Below, piece by piece: positions 53,190 to 62,031 of a DNA stretch of 64,000 nt. This DNA comes from Bacteroidales bacterium (GTDB taxonomy: Bacteria; Bacteroidota; Bacteroidia; Bacteroidales; UBA4181): contig JAISOY010000203.1 of NCBI GenBank assembly GCA_031275285.1, positions 47,957 through 111,956 of the forward strand, given 5' to 3'. A program made the translations under genes and the position numbers. Under the pieces are notes generated by a model that saw only the letters and a program-made list of their open reading frames with translations, was not told the DNA's origin and did no database searches. The stretch's first letter is position 1. Each line of letters opens with the position of its first letter.

Positions 53190-53323
53190 TTCTTTTTCTT
53201 TTTGACGCCGCAAAAAGAAACAAAAACGGCTTGGCGATTTAAATGTGCTTCGCCTATCGGCTTTGCTTGAACGGAAAATCGGCAATATGGAATGCTCCGC
53301 ATTGATAAACGGGCTTACGCCCG
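53190..53323. repeat. Intergenic dispersed repeat, copy 1
   Basis: Shares long matching words with 58868-59034: CGCAAAAAGAA, GCTTGAACGGAAAATCG and ATGCTCCGCAT, in the same order and orientation. It ends in a hairpin (53310-53323, CGGGC/GCCCG). The copy lies just upstream of the reductase gene and creates a false N-terminal extension of its frame. Confidence 0.8.
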
Positions 53324-53397
53324 GGAGGAATTCTACAAGTACACGGAGATAATACCTCAGATTGTTGTGTTTATCTATTGACAATTCTTAAGATATT

Positions 53398-54129
53398 TTA
53401 TCTTCCCAGCCATAATATCGCCCGCTGAAAAGCTATCCGGAAATTTTTATCCCTGAAGATCCCTGGACCATGGCCGGGTACGATGCCGACTATCTTACCC
53501 TTGCCGTACTGATGTGTATACATGATCACCGGATCGCTGTCCGGATGATCGGTGACCAGTAAAGGGTGTATTTCCGGGGAACTCCACATTTTTCCGTATA
53601 TTTCGTCGTGAAGAAGAAAACTTTCATCTATTCCCTGGGTGATAAAATGCTTTTTATCTACCACTTTCACAGGAATATCCACATCGTGTTTGTATTTTGA
53701 CACGCCATATTCCACTCCATCCACATCCTGATGACTCATGAAATATTTTATACCGGCTATTTTAGCAAATTCAGGCCATGTATTATAGGTCAGCAAACCA
53801 TCATGCAGGATAAAAACAGGCTTTCCCCCGCTCACTGCCTTTATCAGGTTTTGCCTGCTTGCTTCCGGGAATTCTTCCAGGCAAATATCATAAAACAGGA
53901 TGACATCATATTTATCCGTATTTTCCGGTTTGAACAATTCCTGTGACTCCCGGTTATTGTATACCTTCCATGTAATATTTTCAAGACTTTCCAACAATGG
54001 AGCGTAAAGTGCAGTATCCAGCTTTTCGTTCATTCCCGAAATCATGGCTAAACGTATAGATTTTTCTTTACAGGAAGAAGAGATCACAATACCTGCCAAT
54101 AATACTATTTTTAAAGCTTTCCTAAACAT
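53398..54129 (-). CDS. ThuA-domain lipoprotein
   Basis: A 243-residue protein from the ATG at 54129; the TTG two codons earlier is less likely. Lipoprotein signal (GIVISSSC). The class-I-glutamine-amidotransferase-like ThuA fold is seen in LAMISGMNEK, DVILFYDICLEEFPEASRQNLIKAV-GGKPVFILHDGLLTYNTWPEF, DIPVKVVDKKHFITQGID, LHDEIYGKMW and MYTHQYGKGKIVGIVPGHGPGI. ThuA proteins act on sugars such as trehalose or kojibiose in other bacteria, but the reaction is poorly known. It is the smallest of three ThuA proteins in this cluster and lies between the reductase and GH9 genes. Confidence 0.85.
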   Translation of the reverse strand: MFRKALKIVLLAGIVISSSCKEKSIRLAMISGMNEKLDTALYAPLLESLENITWKVYNNRESQELFKPENTDKYDVILFYDICLEEFPEASRQNLIKAVSGGKPVFILHDGLLTYNTWPEFAKIAGIKYFMSHQDVDGVEYGVSKYKHDVDIPVKVVDKKHFITQGIDESFLLHDEIYGKMWSSPEIHPLLVTDHPDSDPVIMYTHQYGKGKIVGIVPGHGPGIFRDKNFRIAFQRAILWLGR

Positions 54130-54201
54130 TTTCAATTGGTTTTGTTATTCGCTGTTACTCATGGGACCGGCTGCGCCTAAGTTCGCCGAGCTAAAGGTTA
54201 T

Positions 54202-54228
54202 CGATTCTCAATTCTCAATTCTCAATTC
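54202..54228. repeat. TCTCAAT direct repeats
   Basis: Three tandem copies of a 7-8-bp word (TCTCAATTC) close to the GH9 stop codon, in a 100-bp spacer. One of several AT-rich repeat spacers in this cluster. Confidence 0.6.
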
Positions 54229-54232
54229 TTAT

Positions 54233-56695
54233 TTAGTATTCCGCCAATAAAGTCAGCCATTTTCCGGCCGACGTAACCCAAACTTCCTTATAACAGGCAT
54301 TGTTCACCTGGGGCCAATACGGGATGTCCTCATTATCAAGGCTGCGTATCCCTACCGGCATTTCCCCTACCATTTCCCCGGAAGAAAAACTGTCCATCTG
54401 GGGATAGTTGTGTCCTTCACCGTATATCAGGGACTGTCCGAAAGGATTTTTTCCGACGGTCCAATACAACTGTTCCTTTCCAATACCTAGCAGTTCGTTA
54501 TCCTTAAGGAAGTTTCCGCAAATGGCAGCTGCTTTTCCCATGGAAAGGTGTATGGCTGTATTGCCGTTGAAGATACTGAACCAGACGGGGAAACGTTTCA
54601 GGTAATGTTTGCTGTCTAACTGAAGTCCTCTCTTTACCTGCTCCACATACAATTCTTTTGCATTAGAGGGTGGAAAGAGATGTAGGCTATAAAAACTTGT
54701 TGAGTCCTTGTGTTCATCTATATGATACACACCGCCGGGCAACATGCCGTAAGGCGCTGTGTACTGCATCAGGCCTTTCAGGTATTCGCCGTGCAGACGG
54801 ATGGATTCCGTCCATTTATTATAATCGGGATGTCTGGGTTGTGTTTCGCAAAGCAAAGCTATTGCCTGCATATACACCTGTTCACGTGACTGGTGTATAT
54901 AATGGACAATGGATTGTTTTGATTTATCGCGGTAGAAGAATCCTTTGGTTTTGTTTTTATCACCCAGAGGCTCTTTCCGTTGGCAATCCAGGGTATATTT
55001 GATGTATTCGGCTGCCAGCCCGGCATAGTACGGTTCTTTGGTCAATTTATACAACATGCTGGCTGCCCATGAAATAGTGGCCATATACTGGCTTTCGGAA
55101 GTATTATAACTATGCTCATAAAAATGGATAAAGCCGCCATAGCCCGATTCGGCATGTTTTTTCATGGCAAATTCAAAGTCATCTTTGGCTACACGCCGGA
55201 GATGTTCCTGTAACATCGGGTCGCGGTCGATAGTTAAGGCAGCATAAGCTTCGTAAGCGGCATACAGGAAATTATCGAAGGCCAGGTTCTGTACACGGAC
55301 ACTTGTGATATCATCCAGTGTTCCGAATACACCGTCCTGCCAGATCAACAACCCGACACTACTGGCACGGTATCCGTCGCCATAACGGTTACGCAGCACA
55401 AATTCCAGTCCCCATTCGGCTTCTTCGAGCAAACGGGCGGCAAGGGCAGGGTTTTTATCTTTCTGGTTATTGTAGGCTTCCAATAAGGCATAGGTGACAT
55501 CTCCCGTCTGTAAAGTCTGTTGCGATAAATCACCGGCATCATGCCAACCACCGGCATAGGATATCATTTTTCCGTCGTGTTTGGAACAAAGATCGGTATG
55601 GCAGGTGCCGTGCTTTCCGGGAACCGGATAACCGCAACGCTGGCAGAAAATAAAGTTCAGCACGCGCCACATGGAATTTTCCCAGATATGCTGGTCGATA
55701 CGGAAAGATGGAGTAAGAACATTGCCGACCTTTAGCCGGTAATCACCGGACTCGTTAAAGGCAGTGAAATCCAGCACATCAAATTCACCGATGGTGGTTT
55801 TTTCCTGTTTTATCTGCCCGTTAAAAACAGCCTTTCCGGTTTGTGCATTCATCACTTGAAACCGGTTATTATGCAGGGATTTATCCATATTGACAATGGC
55901 AGTTTTATCACTGTTCAGCATGTACCCGGTTGTAGAATAGACTATTTTATTCTTTCCGGGCAACCATCCGCTGACGATTTCTGGGTCATCTACTTGCTGT
56001 AACTCAATTTTGTCAATGTAATATATGGCTGAATCACCGCTCGTCCGGTCTTTTCCTTTGATACTGACATTAAAGCCGATCCTCGACACTTTATTCCGTT
56101 GAAAGTCGCCAATGTCCAAAAAGCAACGATTCCATTGTTTGTTGACCAGATTGATCAGGTGCGAAGCGGAACGCGGACCAGGACTATCCGATGAACCATT
56201 ATTATGAAAAGATAAGTTCAGGTTGACAACACGTGCTCCGTCACAATCAGGATAAATGTAGAATTCAATACGGTTATAGTTTTCCCAGTTGGCTTCACCT
56301 GTTTGATAAGTAACTCCGACATTACCATAGGTAGCATAATCGGGGTCCGAAGGTGATCCTTTGGCTCTTTTCCCGGTGTAAGTGGGGTATTCTATCCGTA
56401 AACTGCCGTTTCCCGATACGGTTTTCTGTTTCGAATGACTCATCCTGCCCTGCCCGGAATGACTCCATCCGTTAATGGTTTTCATATCACAAAGGGTACT
56501 GACGGTTGATATTTTTTTCTTCAAACCGTTTGTTTCGAAGGAATTTTCGGTATTCAGGGACAGGGGGCTGTGAATCAGGCCCGTTTTAATGATCTCTTTC
56601 TCCAGAACAGGGTCCTGTGTCAATTTTGTCTGTGCAAAGGAACTGGCTCCATAGAAGCTGATTGCCAGCACTGCAAGGGTTGTTCTTATCTTCAT
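54233..56695 (-). CDS. Glycoside hydrolase family 9 (cellulase-type) enzyme
   Basis: An 820-residue secreted enzyme (signal ends ASSFAQ). Residues ~60-235 are a galactose-binding-like beta-sandwich (TINGWSHSGQGRMS, NRIEFYIYPDCDG, YYIDKIELQ). Residues ~245-335 are the Ig-like CelD_N domain (YSTTGYMLNSDKTAIV, GDYRLKVGN). Residues ~340-820 are the GH9 (alpha/alpha)6 barrel. The base/nucleophile pair Asp386-Asp389 is in GGWHDAGD; YWTVGKNPFGQSLIYGEGHNYP and the acid Glu804 (ACYKEVW) complete the site. GH9 enzymes cleave beta-1,4-glucan, beta-glucan or glucosamine chains; CxxC at 351-354 and nearby Cys may bind a metal. Substrate not assigned. Confidence 0.92.
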   Translation of the reverse strand: MKIRTTLAVLAISFYGASSFAQTKLTQDPVLEKEIIKTGLIHSPLSLNTENSFETNGLKKKISTVSTLCDMKTINGWSHSGQGRMSHSKQKTVSGNGSLRIEYPTYTGKRAKGSPSDPDYATYGNVGVTYQTGEANWENYNRIEFYIYPDCDGARVVNLNLSFHNNGSSDSPGPRSASHLINLVNKQWNRCFLDIGDFQRNKVSRIGFNVSIKGKDRTSGDSAIYYIDKIELQQVDDPEIVSGWLPGKNKIVYSTTGYMLNSDKTAIVNMDKSLHNNRFQVMNAQTGKAVFNGQIKQEKTTIGEFDVLDFTAFNESGDYRLKVGNVLTPSFRIDQHIWENSMWRVLNFIFCQRCGYPVPGKHGTCHTDLCSKHDGKMISYAGGWHDAGDLSQQTLQTGDVTYALLEAYNNQKDKNPALAARLLEEAEWGLEFVLRNRYGDGYRASSVGLLIWQDGVFGTLDDITSVRVQNLAFDNFLYAAYEAYAALTIDRDPMLQEHLRRVAKDDFEFAMKKHAESGYGGFIHFYEHSYNTSESQYMATISWAASMLYKLTKEPYYAGLAAEYIKYTLDCQRKEPLGDKNKTKGFFYRDKSKQSIVHYIHQSREQVYMQAIALLCETQPRHPDYNKWTESIRLHGEYLKGLMQYTAPYGMLPGGVYHIDEHKDSTSFYSLHLFPPSNAKELYVEQVKRGLQLDSKHYLKRFPVWFSIFNGNTAIHLSMGKAAAICGNFLKDNELLGIGKEQLYWTVGKNPFGQSLIYGEGHNYPQMDSFSSGEMVGEMPVGIRSLDNEDIPYWPQVNNACYKEVWVTSAGKWLTLLAEY

Positions 56696-56707
56696 ATCAC
56701 AACAATT

Positions 56708-57502
56708 TTATTTTTTGAACGGATCTCCGTTTTTATCGATGCTCACTACCCATCTGAATGCATTGATAATTAGATGATTTTGTGTCGCATCGGTAAATGC
56801 TTTTCCATCGTGCCCCATATTCAGGTAAATCATCCGGTATTTCGTATTGGTCCATACAACGGGTAGATCACCGTCCACAAGTATATCCTTCAGCCCTAAA
56901 GGATAGTTTTCAGGGGATAAGGTTACCAGCACCTCGATGTCTTTATTTTCCCGGGGACTGGGTTTCCATTGGTACCATTCATTTTCGGGTGCGACAAAAG
57001 CCTGGGGTAATCCCCTTGTCACCGGATGCTCTTTATCTACTACCACTTTGGCTGTCATCGACGGCCAGTTATTCCGGTGAAATACCCCTCCTCCGAGGAA
57101 ATCGAGGTACCAGGGCCAATTGGTATTCCTGTCATTGTATGCTGCTACGTGAAATCCCATCCAGCCGCCGCCGTTTTCCATATATTGCTGAAAGGCTTCA
57201 CGCTGATCTTTCCCGTGAGGCTGGTCATTGAGCATGATTACCAGTTGATACTGGTTCAATTTCTCAATATTACAATCCGAAAAGTCGGAAGTAACATCAA
57301 AGACAAATCCTTTACCGATATTCAGGTAATTAAAATATTTAACTGCTTCGAGGGCAAACTCCACATGTGCTTTTTCGACTTTATCATTATAAAATGCAAG
57401 TACCTTAAAGCGTGGAAATCTTTGTGCCCAGGTATTGGTTCCCAGACAGAACAGGAGAAATAACACAATAGCCGGTAAAAAACTGACAGGTGTCTTTTTC
57501 AT
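56708..57502 (-). CDS. Secreted ThuA-domain protein
   Basis: A 264-residue protein with a signal peptide (AIVLFLLFCLGTNTWAQ). The ThuA fold is seen in FKVLAFYNDKVEKAHVEFALEAV, DFSDCNIEKLNQYQLVIMLND, REAFQQYMENGGGWMGFHVA, NNWPSMTAKVVVDKEHPVTRGLP and IYLNMGHDGKAF. Closely placed before GH9 (12 bp), so the two are co-transcribed. The repeated pairing with glycan enzymes suggests a role in processing the same glycan outside the cytoplasm. Confidence 0.88.
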   Translation of the reverse strand: MKKTPVSFLPAIVLFLLFCLGTNTWAQRFPRFKVLAFYNDKVEKAHVEFALEAVKYFNYLNIGKGFVFDVTSDFSDCNIEKLNQYQLVIMLNDQPHGKDQREAFQQYMENGGGWMGFHVAAYNDRNTNWPWYLDFLGGGVFHRNNWPSMTAKVVVDKEHPVTRGLPQAFVAPENEWYQWKPSPRENKDIEVLVTLSPENYPLGLKDILVDGDLPVVWTNTKYRMIYLNMGHDGKAFTDATQNHLIINAFRWVVSIDKNGDPFKK

Positions 57503-57547
57503 GAGATAAATTTATTTATGCGGATCAAGGATTAAAAATACTTGTTT

Positions 57548-57745
57548 CGATTGTCCCGAAGGGACTGAAAATAAATAACCGTGAGTGTAACTCACGGGCA
57601 ATTGCGAAACCAACGAACCGTCCCTGAAAGGGGCGAATTTCATATCCAGAATATTTGCCCCCTTTGGGGACATCATGTGAGAAGCATCTTCCTGCCACAG
57701 GTTATACCCGTGGTTATTTACATTTACCCGGTTACCTTCGGTGAA
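57548..57745. repeat. Multi-hairpin intergenic element
   Basis: At least four stems lie in ~200 bp: GTCCC/GGGAC (57553-57565), CCGTGAG/CTCACGG (57579-57597), CGTCCC/GGGGCG (57619-57635) and CCCC/GGGG (57659-57669), plus GGTTACC/GGTGAACC-type arms near 57733. The minus strand also reads as a 91-codon open frame (MSPKGANI..., SYTHGYLFSVPSG), a kind of phrase seen in repeated intergenic elements of Bacteroidetes. I call it a structured repeat, not a gene; the gap 57503-57890 holds nothing else. Confidence 0.65.
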
Positions 57746-57890
57746 CCTTGTGGGTTTTGCGTACTCAATAGATAAATATTGGAACATGCGTTTTATTTTT
57801 TATATGATCGATTCCGGTGTTTTGTTTTTTACCGGCACACGTTTCAAAACGTGCACCGGTAGAAACAAACAACATCAACTACTAAACCAA

Positions 57891-58832
57891 TCAATTCTTA
57901 CTTACTACTTTTCCTTTATCAATATACCTGAACTCCGGCCGCAGGGTATACACATTCTCCGTCGGGAAATCATCCGGTATGCCTTGTGTAACCTTTCCGG
58001 TTGCCGCCCATTCGGCTCCCCTGGCCAATGTCACCTGAAACCCGGTACATTCCATGGCATACCGCAATTCCGGATCGTTTCCGGCATGTCCGAGAAGGGT
58101 GACAAATGCTTTTCCCTTTCCATATTTTACCGTCCATATCATCGGTTCATGCCGTCCGGAACCGCCATCCTCAGAGCCATCCCAGGTGGTAGCCAATATT
58201 TCCATATTTTTGGCAGGGCCACGCAGTTTGGAGTATATCTCATCTTTGAAATGACGCCATACCGGATTCAACCCTTTCAGTATGGGATGTTCAGGATTAC
58301 GGTGCTCGATGGTGGACATGCGTTGAAGTGCATGATGTCCTGCCCATCCGGGAGAATAATCATATACGAATTTACCGTCGGCCCAGTATACATAAGGGCC
58401 CCATTTTTCATTACGTCCGTTCCATGCGCCCAGGCCGATGATTTCATTGTATGCTGGCCAGTCCTCCATCGGAACCATTGAGGAATGGACGGCTACTACT
58501 CCGCCGCCATCCGCCACGAATTTTTCGAAATTTTTCCTCGTCTCTTCGGCCCAGGTGGCTCCTCCGTAATTAATGATAACCAACTCATATTTACTGAAAT
58601 CAGGATTGAACAGTTTCATATCGCCGCCCCAGTCGGGTGTTTCAATAATATCGACTGTAAACAGACCTGTATTTTCAAGTATCTGTTTCATGGCATCATT
58701 GCCGCCTTTCCACCAGTGGCTTCCGTCCTGGCCGGTAGCAATCATCGCTTTGATTTTCTTCTGGGCGGAAACATGAGAGTTCATTCCCGCGAAGAAAATG
58801 AAAACCAATAGAATGTATCTTGTTATTTTCAT
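57891..58832 (-). CDS. Secreted ThuA-domain protein
   Basis: A 313-residue protein from the ATG at 58832. The open frame extends to 58931, but the extension (QTVFGSFCGIKK) is the intergenic repeat; MKITRYILLVFIFFAGMNSHVSAQ is the signal peptide. The ThuA fold is clear: IKAMIATGQDGSHWWKGGND, YELVIINYGGATWAEETRKNFEKFVADGGGVVAVHSSMVPME, HPILKGLNPVW, LRGPAKNMEILATTWD and MIWTVKYGKGKAFVTLLGHAGND. It is the most canonical of the three ThuA proteins here. Confidence 0.92.
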   Translation of the reverse strand: MKITRYILLVFIFFAGMNSHVSAQKKIKAMIATGQDGSHWWKGGNDAMKQILENTGLFTVDIIETPDWGGDMKLFNPDFSKYELVIINYGGATWAEETRKNFEKFVADGGGVVAVHSSMVPMEDWPAYNEIIGLGAWNGRNEKWGPYVYWADGKFVYDYSPGWAGHHALQRMSTIEHRNPEHPILKGLNPVWRHFKDEIYSKLRGPAKNMEILATTWDGSEDGGSGRHEPMIWTVKYGKGKAFVTLLGHAGNDPELRYAMECTGFQVTLARGAEWAATGKVTQGIPDDFPTENVYTLRPEFRYIDKGKVVSKN

Positions 58833-58867
58833 CTTTGAAATTGTAAAGAACATATCATTTTTCTTTT

Positions 58868-59034
58868 TTCTGTTCTTTTTGATACCGCAAAAAGAACCAA
58901 AAACGGTTTGACGATTATTCCCTTCGGTCATGAGATCACTCCGTTAAGTTTTAACGCGCTCCGCCTATTGGCTGCGCTTGAACGGAAAATCGTCAATATG
59001 GTATGCTCCGCATGGATAAACAGGCTAATGCCTG
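58868..59034. repeat. Intergenic dispersed repeat, copy 2
   Basis: Second copy of the repeat at 53190-53323, in the same orientation. It has about 40 extra bases near 58915-58950 and loses the GC hairpin at the right end. It lies just upstream of the ThuA gene, as copy 1 lies just upstream of the reductase gene. Confidence 0.8.
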
Positions 59035-59085
59035 AATACTTAGCAAAGGTTTGAGAAAATACATCATATTTGGGACGCATAATCA

Positions 59086-60096
59086 TTAATCCCTTTTGAT
59101 CACTCCGTTATAGACAGCCTTGCGTAAGGTTCCTTCTGCATCATCACCGTCATAATCCCAATACATGGCGCCCAGCATTCCTTTTTCCAGCAAATACTTA
59201 CATTTGATCTCAATGGAACGCGGATTTTCGAAAGAACATACGATTTCTCCCGCAGAATTCACCAGGTATGGCGTTTTGGAAACATCATCCCATTTTTCGG
59301 TAAATCCGGTAAGTGTGATGATTTTCTTGTAATCCATAAAATCACCGATTTCCTTACTGCCCCGACCATAAAAAGGCATCCCCAATGTAAGTTTGTTCAG
59401 GGGTACTCCGGCTTTTACATGGGCATCTACCGACTCATGGGCATTCATCCACCCGGAATTTTCGGAAGCATACAATGCGGCATGATGTTTCGGTGCTCCT
59501 CCCATATCGTAAGTCATGATGTTCACGAAATCGATATACGGGTCGATGGCTTTAAAATCGACATATTTGGCGCTGGCATTCGAAGCAAGTGTCAGAAGCT
59601 TGTTTTTGCCAATGGTTTCACGGATATCCCGCATCAGCAAAGTGAAATTCTTAGTATCATCTGGCGATGAGGAAATATTGGCCATGGAAGTGGTCGGAAA
59701 TTCCCAGTCAAGGTCGATGCCATCCAGGTCGAACTCTTTGACCACGCGTTGGCAATCGGCAGCAAAAGCTTTCCGGTTGGCTTCATCAGCAGCCATTTCG
59801 CTGAACCGGCCGCTTCCCCATCCTCCGATTGAAAGGAATATTTTTAACGATGGCTTTTGTTTTTTTAATCCAACGATCATTTTCAAGCGGTCTTCGTTAT
59901 CGATACGGATACCGTTGAATGTATTATTTACATGGCCGAAGGCATAATTGATATGGGTGACATATTCGGGATCAGGAACGATCCGGCTCCACGATGTGAC
60001 ATATGCAAGTACTACTTTGTCTTCTTTCCTGGATGTTTGCGCTGTACAGGCACTATTTATAAGCAATGTTATGATGAATATCTGGATGGTTTTCAT
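59086..60096 (-). CDS. Glycoside hydrolase family 18 (chitinase/ENGase-like) enzyme
   Basis: A 336-residue exported enzyme; LINSAC could give a lipid anchor at Cys17, but its lipobox is imperfect. The TIM-barrel marks are VVLAYVTSW, THINYAFGHV, KIFLSIGGWGSGRFSEMA and the catalytic DGIDLDWEFP (Asp125-x2-Asp128-x-Asp130-x-Glu132), then FVNIMTYDMGG, LGMPFYGRG and a closing MLGAMYWDYDGD. The enzyme cleaves beta-1,4 bonds of GlcNAc-containing chains by substrate-assisted catalysis. No chitin-binding domain is present. It is placed with a NagB-like deaminase, a sugar transporter and a HGSNAT-like gene, supporting use of GlcNAc. Confidence 0.94.
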   Translation of the reverse strand: MKTIQIFIITLLINSACTAQTSRKEDKVVLAYVTSWSRIVPDPEYVTHINYAFGHVNNTFNGIRIDNEDRLKMIVGLKKQKPSLKIFLSIGGWGSGRFSEMAADEANRKAFAADCQRVVKEFDLDGIDLDWEFPTTSMANISSSPDDTKNFTLLMRDIRETIGKNKLLTLASNASAKYVDFKAIDPYIDFVNIMTYDMGGAPKHHAALYASENSGWMNAHESVDAHVKAGVPLNKLTLGMPFYGRGSKEIGDFMDYKKIITLTGFTEKWDDVSKTPYLVNSAGEIVCSFENPRSIEIKCKYLLEKGMLGAMYWDYDGDDAEGTLRKAVYNGVIKRD

Positions 60097-60114
60097 GATT
60101 GTAATGATGAATTT

Positions 60115-60182
60115 TGAATGATGAACGATGAATTTTGAATTTTAAATCTTGAATCTTGAACCCGAACCGAGCTTGCGAGCTC
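60115..60182. repeat. Gene spacer with TGAATTTTGAA repeats and hairpin
   Basis: Repeated GATGAATTTTGAA / TTGAATCTTGAA words followed by a 5-bp hairpin, GAGCT-TGCG-AGCTC (60169-60182). Similar words recur at 61430-61545 and 63395-63468. Confidence 0.6.
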
Positions 60183-60201
60183 ATCAAAGATAAACTTTGA
60201 A

Positions 60202-61422
60202 CTATATTTTCAACTTGATATGGATACGTCCCAACAGATAAGTAATACCGATCACCAAGAACGAGTATACGACACAGTTCAGAATACCGACAAATCCCGT
60301 TGTCAGGAACTCGGGCAGCCGTATACCCAATAGACTGGATATACTATAGGTAAGGTAGGGTACCAGATAACAGGTCAGTGTTGCTGTACCTGCCGGTTTG
60401 ATGATATTGAACCACGATGCCTTTCCTTTTTCCACTAACCAGTAAATAATGGCATATGTCCCGACTGCAGCAGCCGTACAATAGAAGATCCATGGCGGTG
60501 TGGCCTGTATTTTCGATACAATCCAGAAACGATGTGATATAAATCCGGCAACTAATAATATGATTACTGCCGAAACAGCAAAAATGACCTTTTTACTATT
60601 GGCAGCATTGATATATTTCGTACTGACCAGCGAAAGCACAATACCTCCCATTGTAAATGCAGGTAAAGCACCGTTTCCTATGTGCAGGATATTCAGTATC
60701 TCATCGAGGAAATTTCCCCGCGGGAGTTTCCATAGTGATTCTCCGCTCAACATACCGCTTTTCAGTATACATAGCAAAATGAAGAACAACCAGATAGAGA
60801 TCAGATATTTCAGACGGTCACGGGTGAAAAGATAAATAAAGGCACATATAAAATATGTCCATCCGATAAGTCCGAGGATACCCCACCAGCGGGCACGGAA
60901 AATACCTCCATTAGAATCCCGGAATACAATCGCCAGATATACCAGAAGCACGACACCAAGTACTTTCAGTGCCGTGTACAGGTGTTTCATGGGTTTATCG
61001 CTAGTCGGATAAACGTTCCATACGAGGAAAAAACCGGCAACCATCAGTATCCGGTATGTGGCCAGGGTAAATCCTGTGTCATGGGAAACACCCGACTCGG
61101 TATTTACAATAAATACTCCCATCACCAAAAGAGCGAAAGTACGCATCAGGATATGCCCGACCGTACTTACGCCGGGAGCTCCTTTACTGAATCGCCGTTC
61201 GATGGCAAAGGGTATGGACATCCCCACAACAAAAAGGAAACAGGGAAAAACGATGTCGGCCAGTCCCAGGAAATCCTGATTACTTTCGGCATGACCCAGC
61301 CATGCTGGCTCTCCTTTTATGGTCCACAGGTCATTGACAAAGATCATCAACAACATGGTGAGGGCCCTTAAAATGTCTATTGCAACATTTCTTTGGGTAA
61401 AATCAATGCTTTTTGTATTCAT
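60202..61422 (-). CDS. DUF5009/HGSNAT-like membrane acyltransferase
   Basis: A 406-residue protein with about ten membrane helices. The N-terminus (RNVAIDILRALTMLLMIFVNDLW, LADIVFPCFLFVVGMSIPFAIERRF) matches the DUF5009/DUF1624 group related to heparan-alpha-glucosaminide N-acetyltransferase, which moves an acetyl group across a membrane onto glucosamine ends. ILHIGNGALPAFTMGGIVLSLV and TLTCYLVPYL are also typical. In Bacteroidetes such genes often sit with GlcNAc or GlcN catabolic genes, as here. The actual acceptor is an inference. Confidence 0.85.
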   Translation of the reverse strand: MNTKSIDFTQRNVAIDILRALTMLLMIFVNDLWTIKGEPAWLGHAESNQDFLGLADIVFPCFLFVVGMSIPFAIERRFSKGAPGVSTVGHILMRTFALLVMGVFIVNTESGVSHDTGFTLATYRILMVAGFFLVWNVYPTSDKPMKHLYTALKVLGVVLLVYLAIVFRDSNGGIFRARWWGILGLIGWTYFICAFIYLFTRDRLKYLISIWLFFILLCILKSGMLSGESLWKLPRGNFLDEILNILHIGNGALPAFTMGGIVLSLVSTKYINAANSKKVIFAVSAVIILLVAGFISHRFWIVSKIQATPPWIFYCTAAAVGTYAIIYWLVEKGKASWFNIIKPAGTATLTCYLVPYLTYSISSLLGIRLPEFLTTGFVGILNCVVYSFLVIGITYLLGRIHIKLKI

Positions 61423-61429
61423 TTAATTT

Positions 61430-61545
61430 ATTGAATATTGATGATAGAATATTGAATATTATTTACTACCGTTCATGAACCCGTAAACATCAAAAGTTAT
61501 ACAGTTCAACGTTAAACCCGGAACTTTGAACCCGGAATCTTGAAT
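61430..61545. repeat. Gene spacer with GAATATTGAAT and GGAACTTTGAA repeats
   Basis: Contains ATTGAATATTGAT..GAATATTGAATATT and AACCCGGAACTTTGAACCCGGAATCTTGAA: the same family of words as at 60115 and 63395. Confidence 0.6.
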
Positions 61546-62007
61546 TTACTTTTCCGGCTTCCATTCAATGGTGTCATACACCCATTGTGTCGACAGGTTA
61601 TTGCCCTTTTCATCGACCGTAAATTTTCCGTCTTTGATATAACGGCGGTATAATTCGAATTTCCCGTCCTTGTTACGGTCTTCGAGTTTTATTTCCCTTT
61701 CGGTTGAAATGACAACATCGGACATATACTTGATTTTCTTGGTATAGGCATCCAGAATGACATAATAATTCCTGAACAGGTCGAAATAAGGATAATGACC
61801 ATTGTGCGCACTAAACAACAATACCTCTTCCAATGCAGGATCATCGTCCATCTGGACAGTTTCGGATTTATGCAGTCCAAATCCCCGCCTTTGGGCCTCG
61901 GGCGGATATCTGTCCCAGGTACGGGGCTCGCTTACCACAAATTGTCCCTGCACCTGAATGAACAAACATATCAGGAAAGAAAAGCAAATAAGGATTTTAT
62001 AATTCAT
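61546..62007 (-). CDS. Small secreted protein of unknown function
   Basis: A 153-residue protein with a signal peptide (ILICFSFLICLFIQVQGQ). The mature part is beta-rich (TVQMDDDPALEEVLLFSAHNG, YYVILDAYTKKIKYM, IKLEDRNKDGKFELYRRYIKDGKF). The last segment looks like a FG-GAP/VCBS-like Asp-rich loop (DRNKDGKFELYR), which could bind calcium. I recognise no family. It lies between the MFS transporter (24 bp) and the acyltransferase gene, so it belongs to this operon. Confidence 0.8.
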   Translation of the reverse strand: MNYKILICFSFLICLFIQVQGQFVVSEPRTWDRYPPEAQRRGFGLHKSETVQMDDDPALEEVLLFSAHNGHYPYFDLFRNYYVILDAYTKKIKYMSDVVISTEREIKLEDRNKDGKFELYRRYIKDGKFTVDEKGNNLSTQWVYDTIEWKPEK

Positions 62008-62031
62008 GACGCGAATAAAATTTTCCGATGA

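Noticed and set aside
53150..53302. 51-codon N-terminal extension of the aldo/keto reductase
   Set aside because: It is formed by the intergenic repeat and is followed by an internal Met with a proper Tat signal; the same false extension occurs before the ThuA gene at 58832.
54202..54228. Tandem TCTCAATTC copies as a possible CRISPR
   Set aside because: The units are too short and have no spacers; no cas genes are present.
57512..57787. 91-codon minus-strand open frame between ThuA genes
   Set aside because: It coincides with a cluster of hairpins, has no signal or family, and fits a structured repeat better than a gene.
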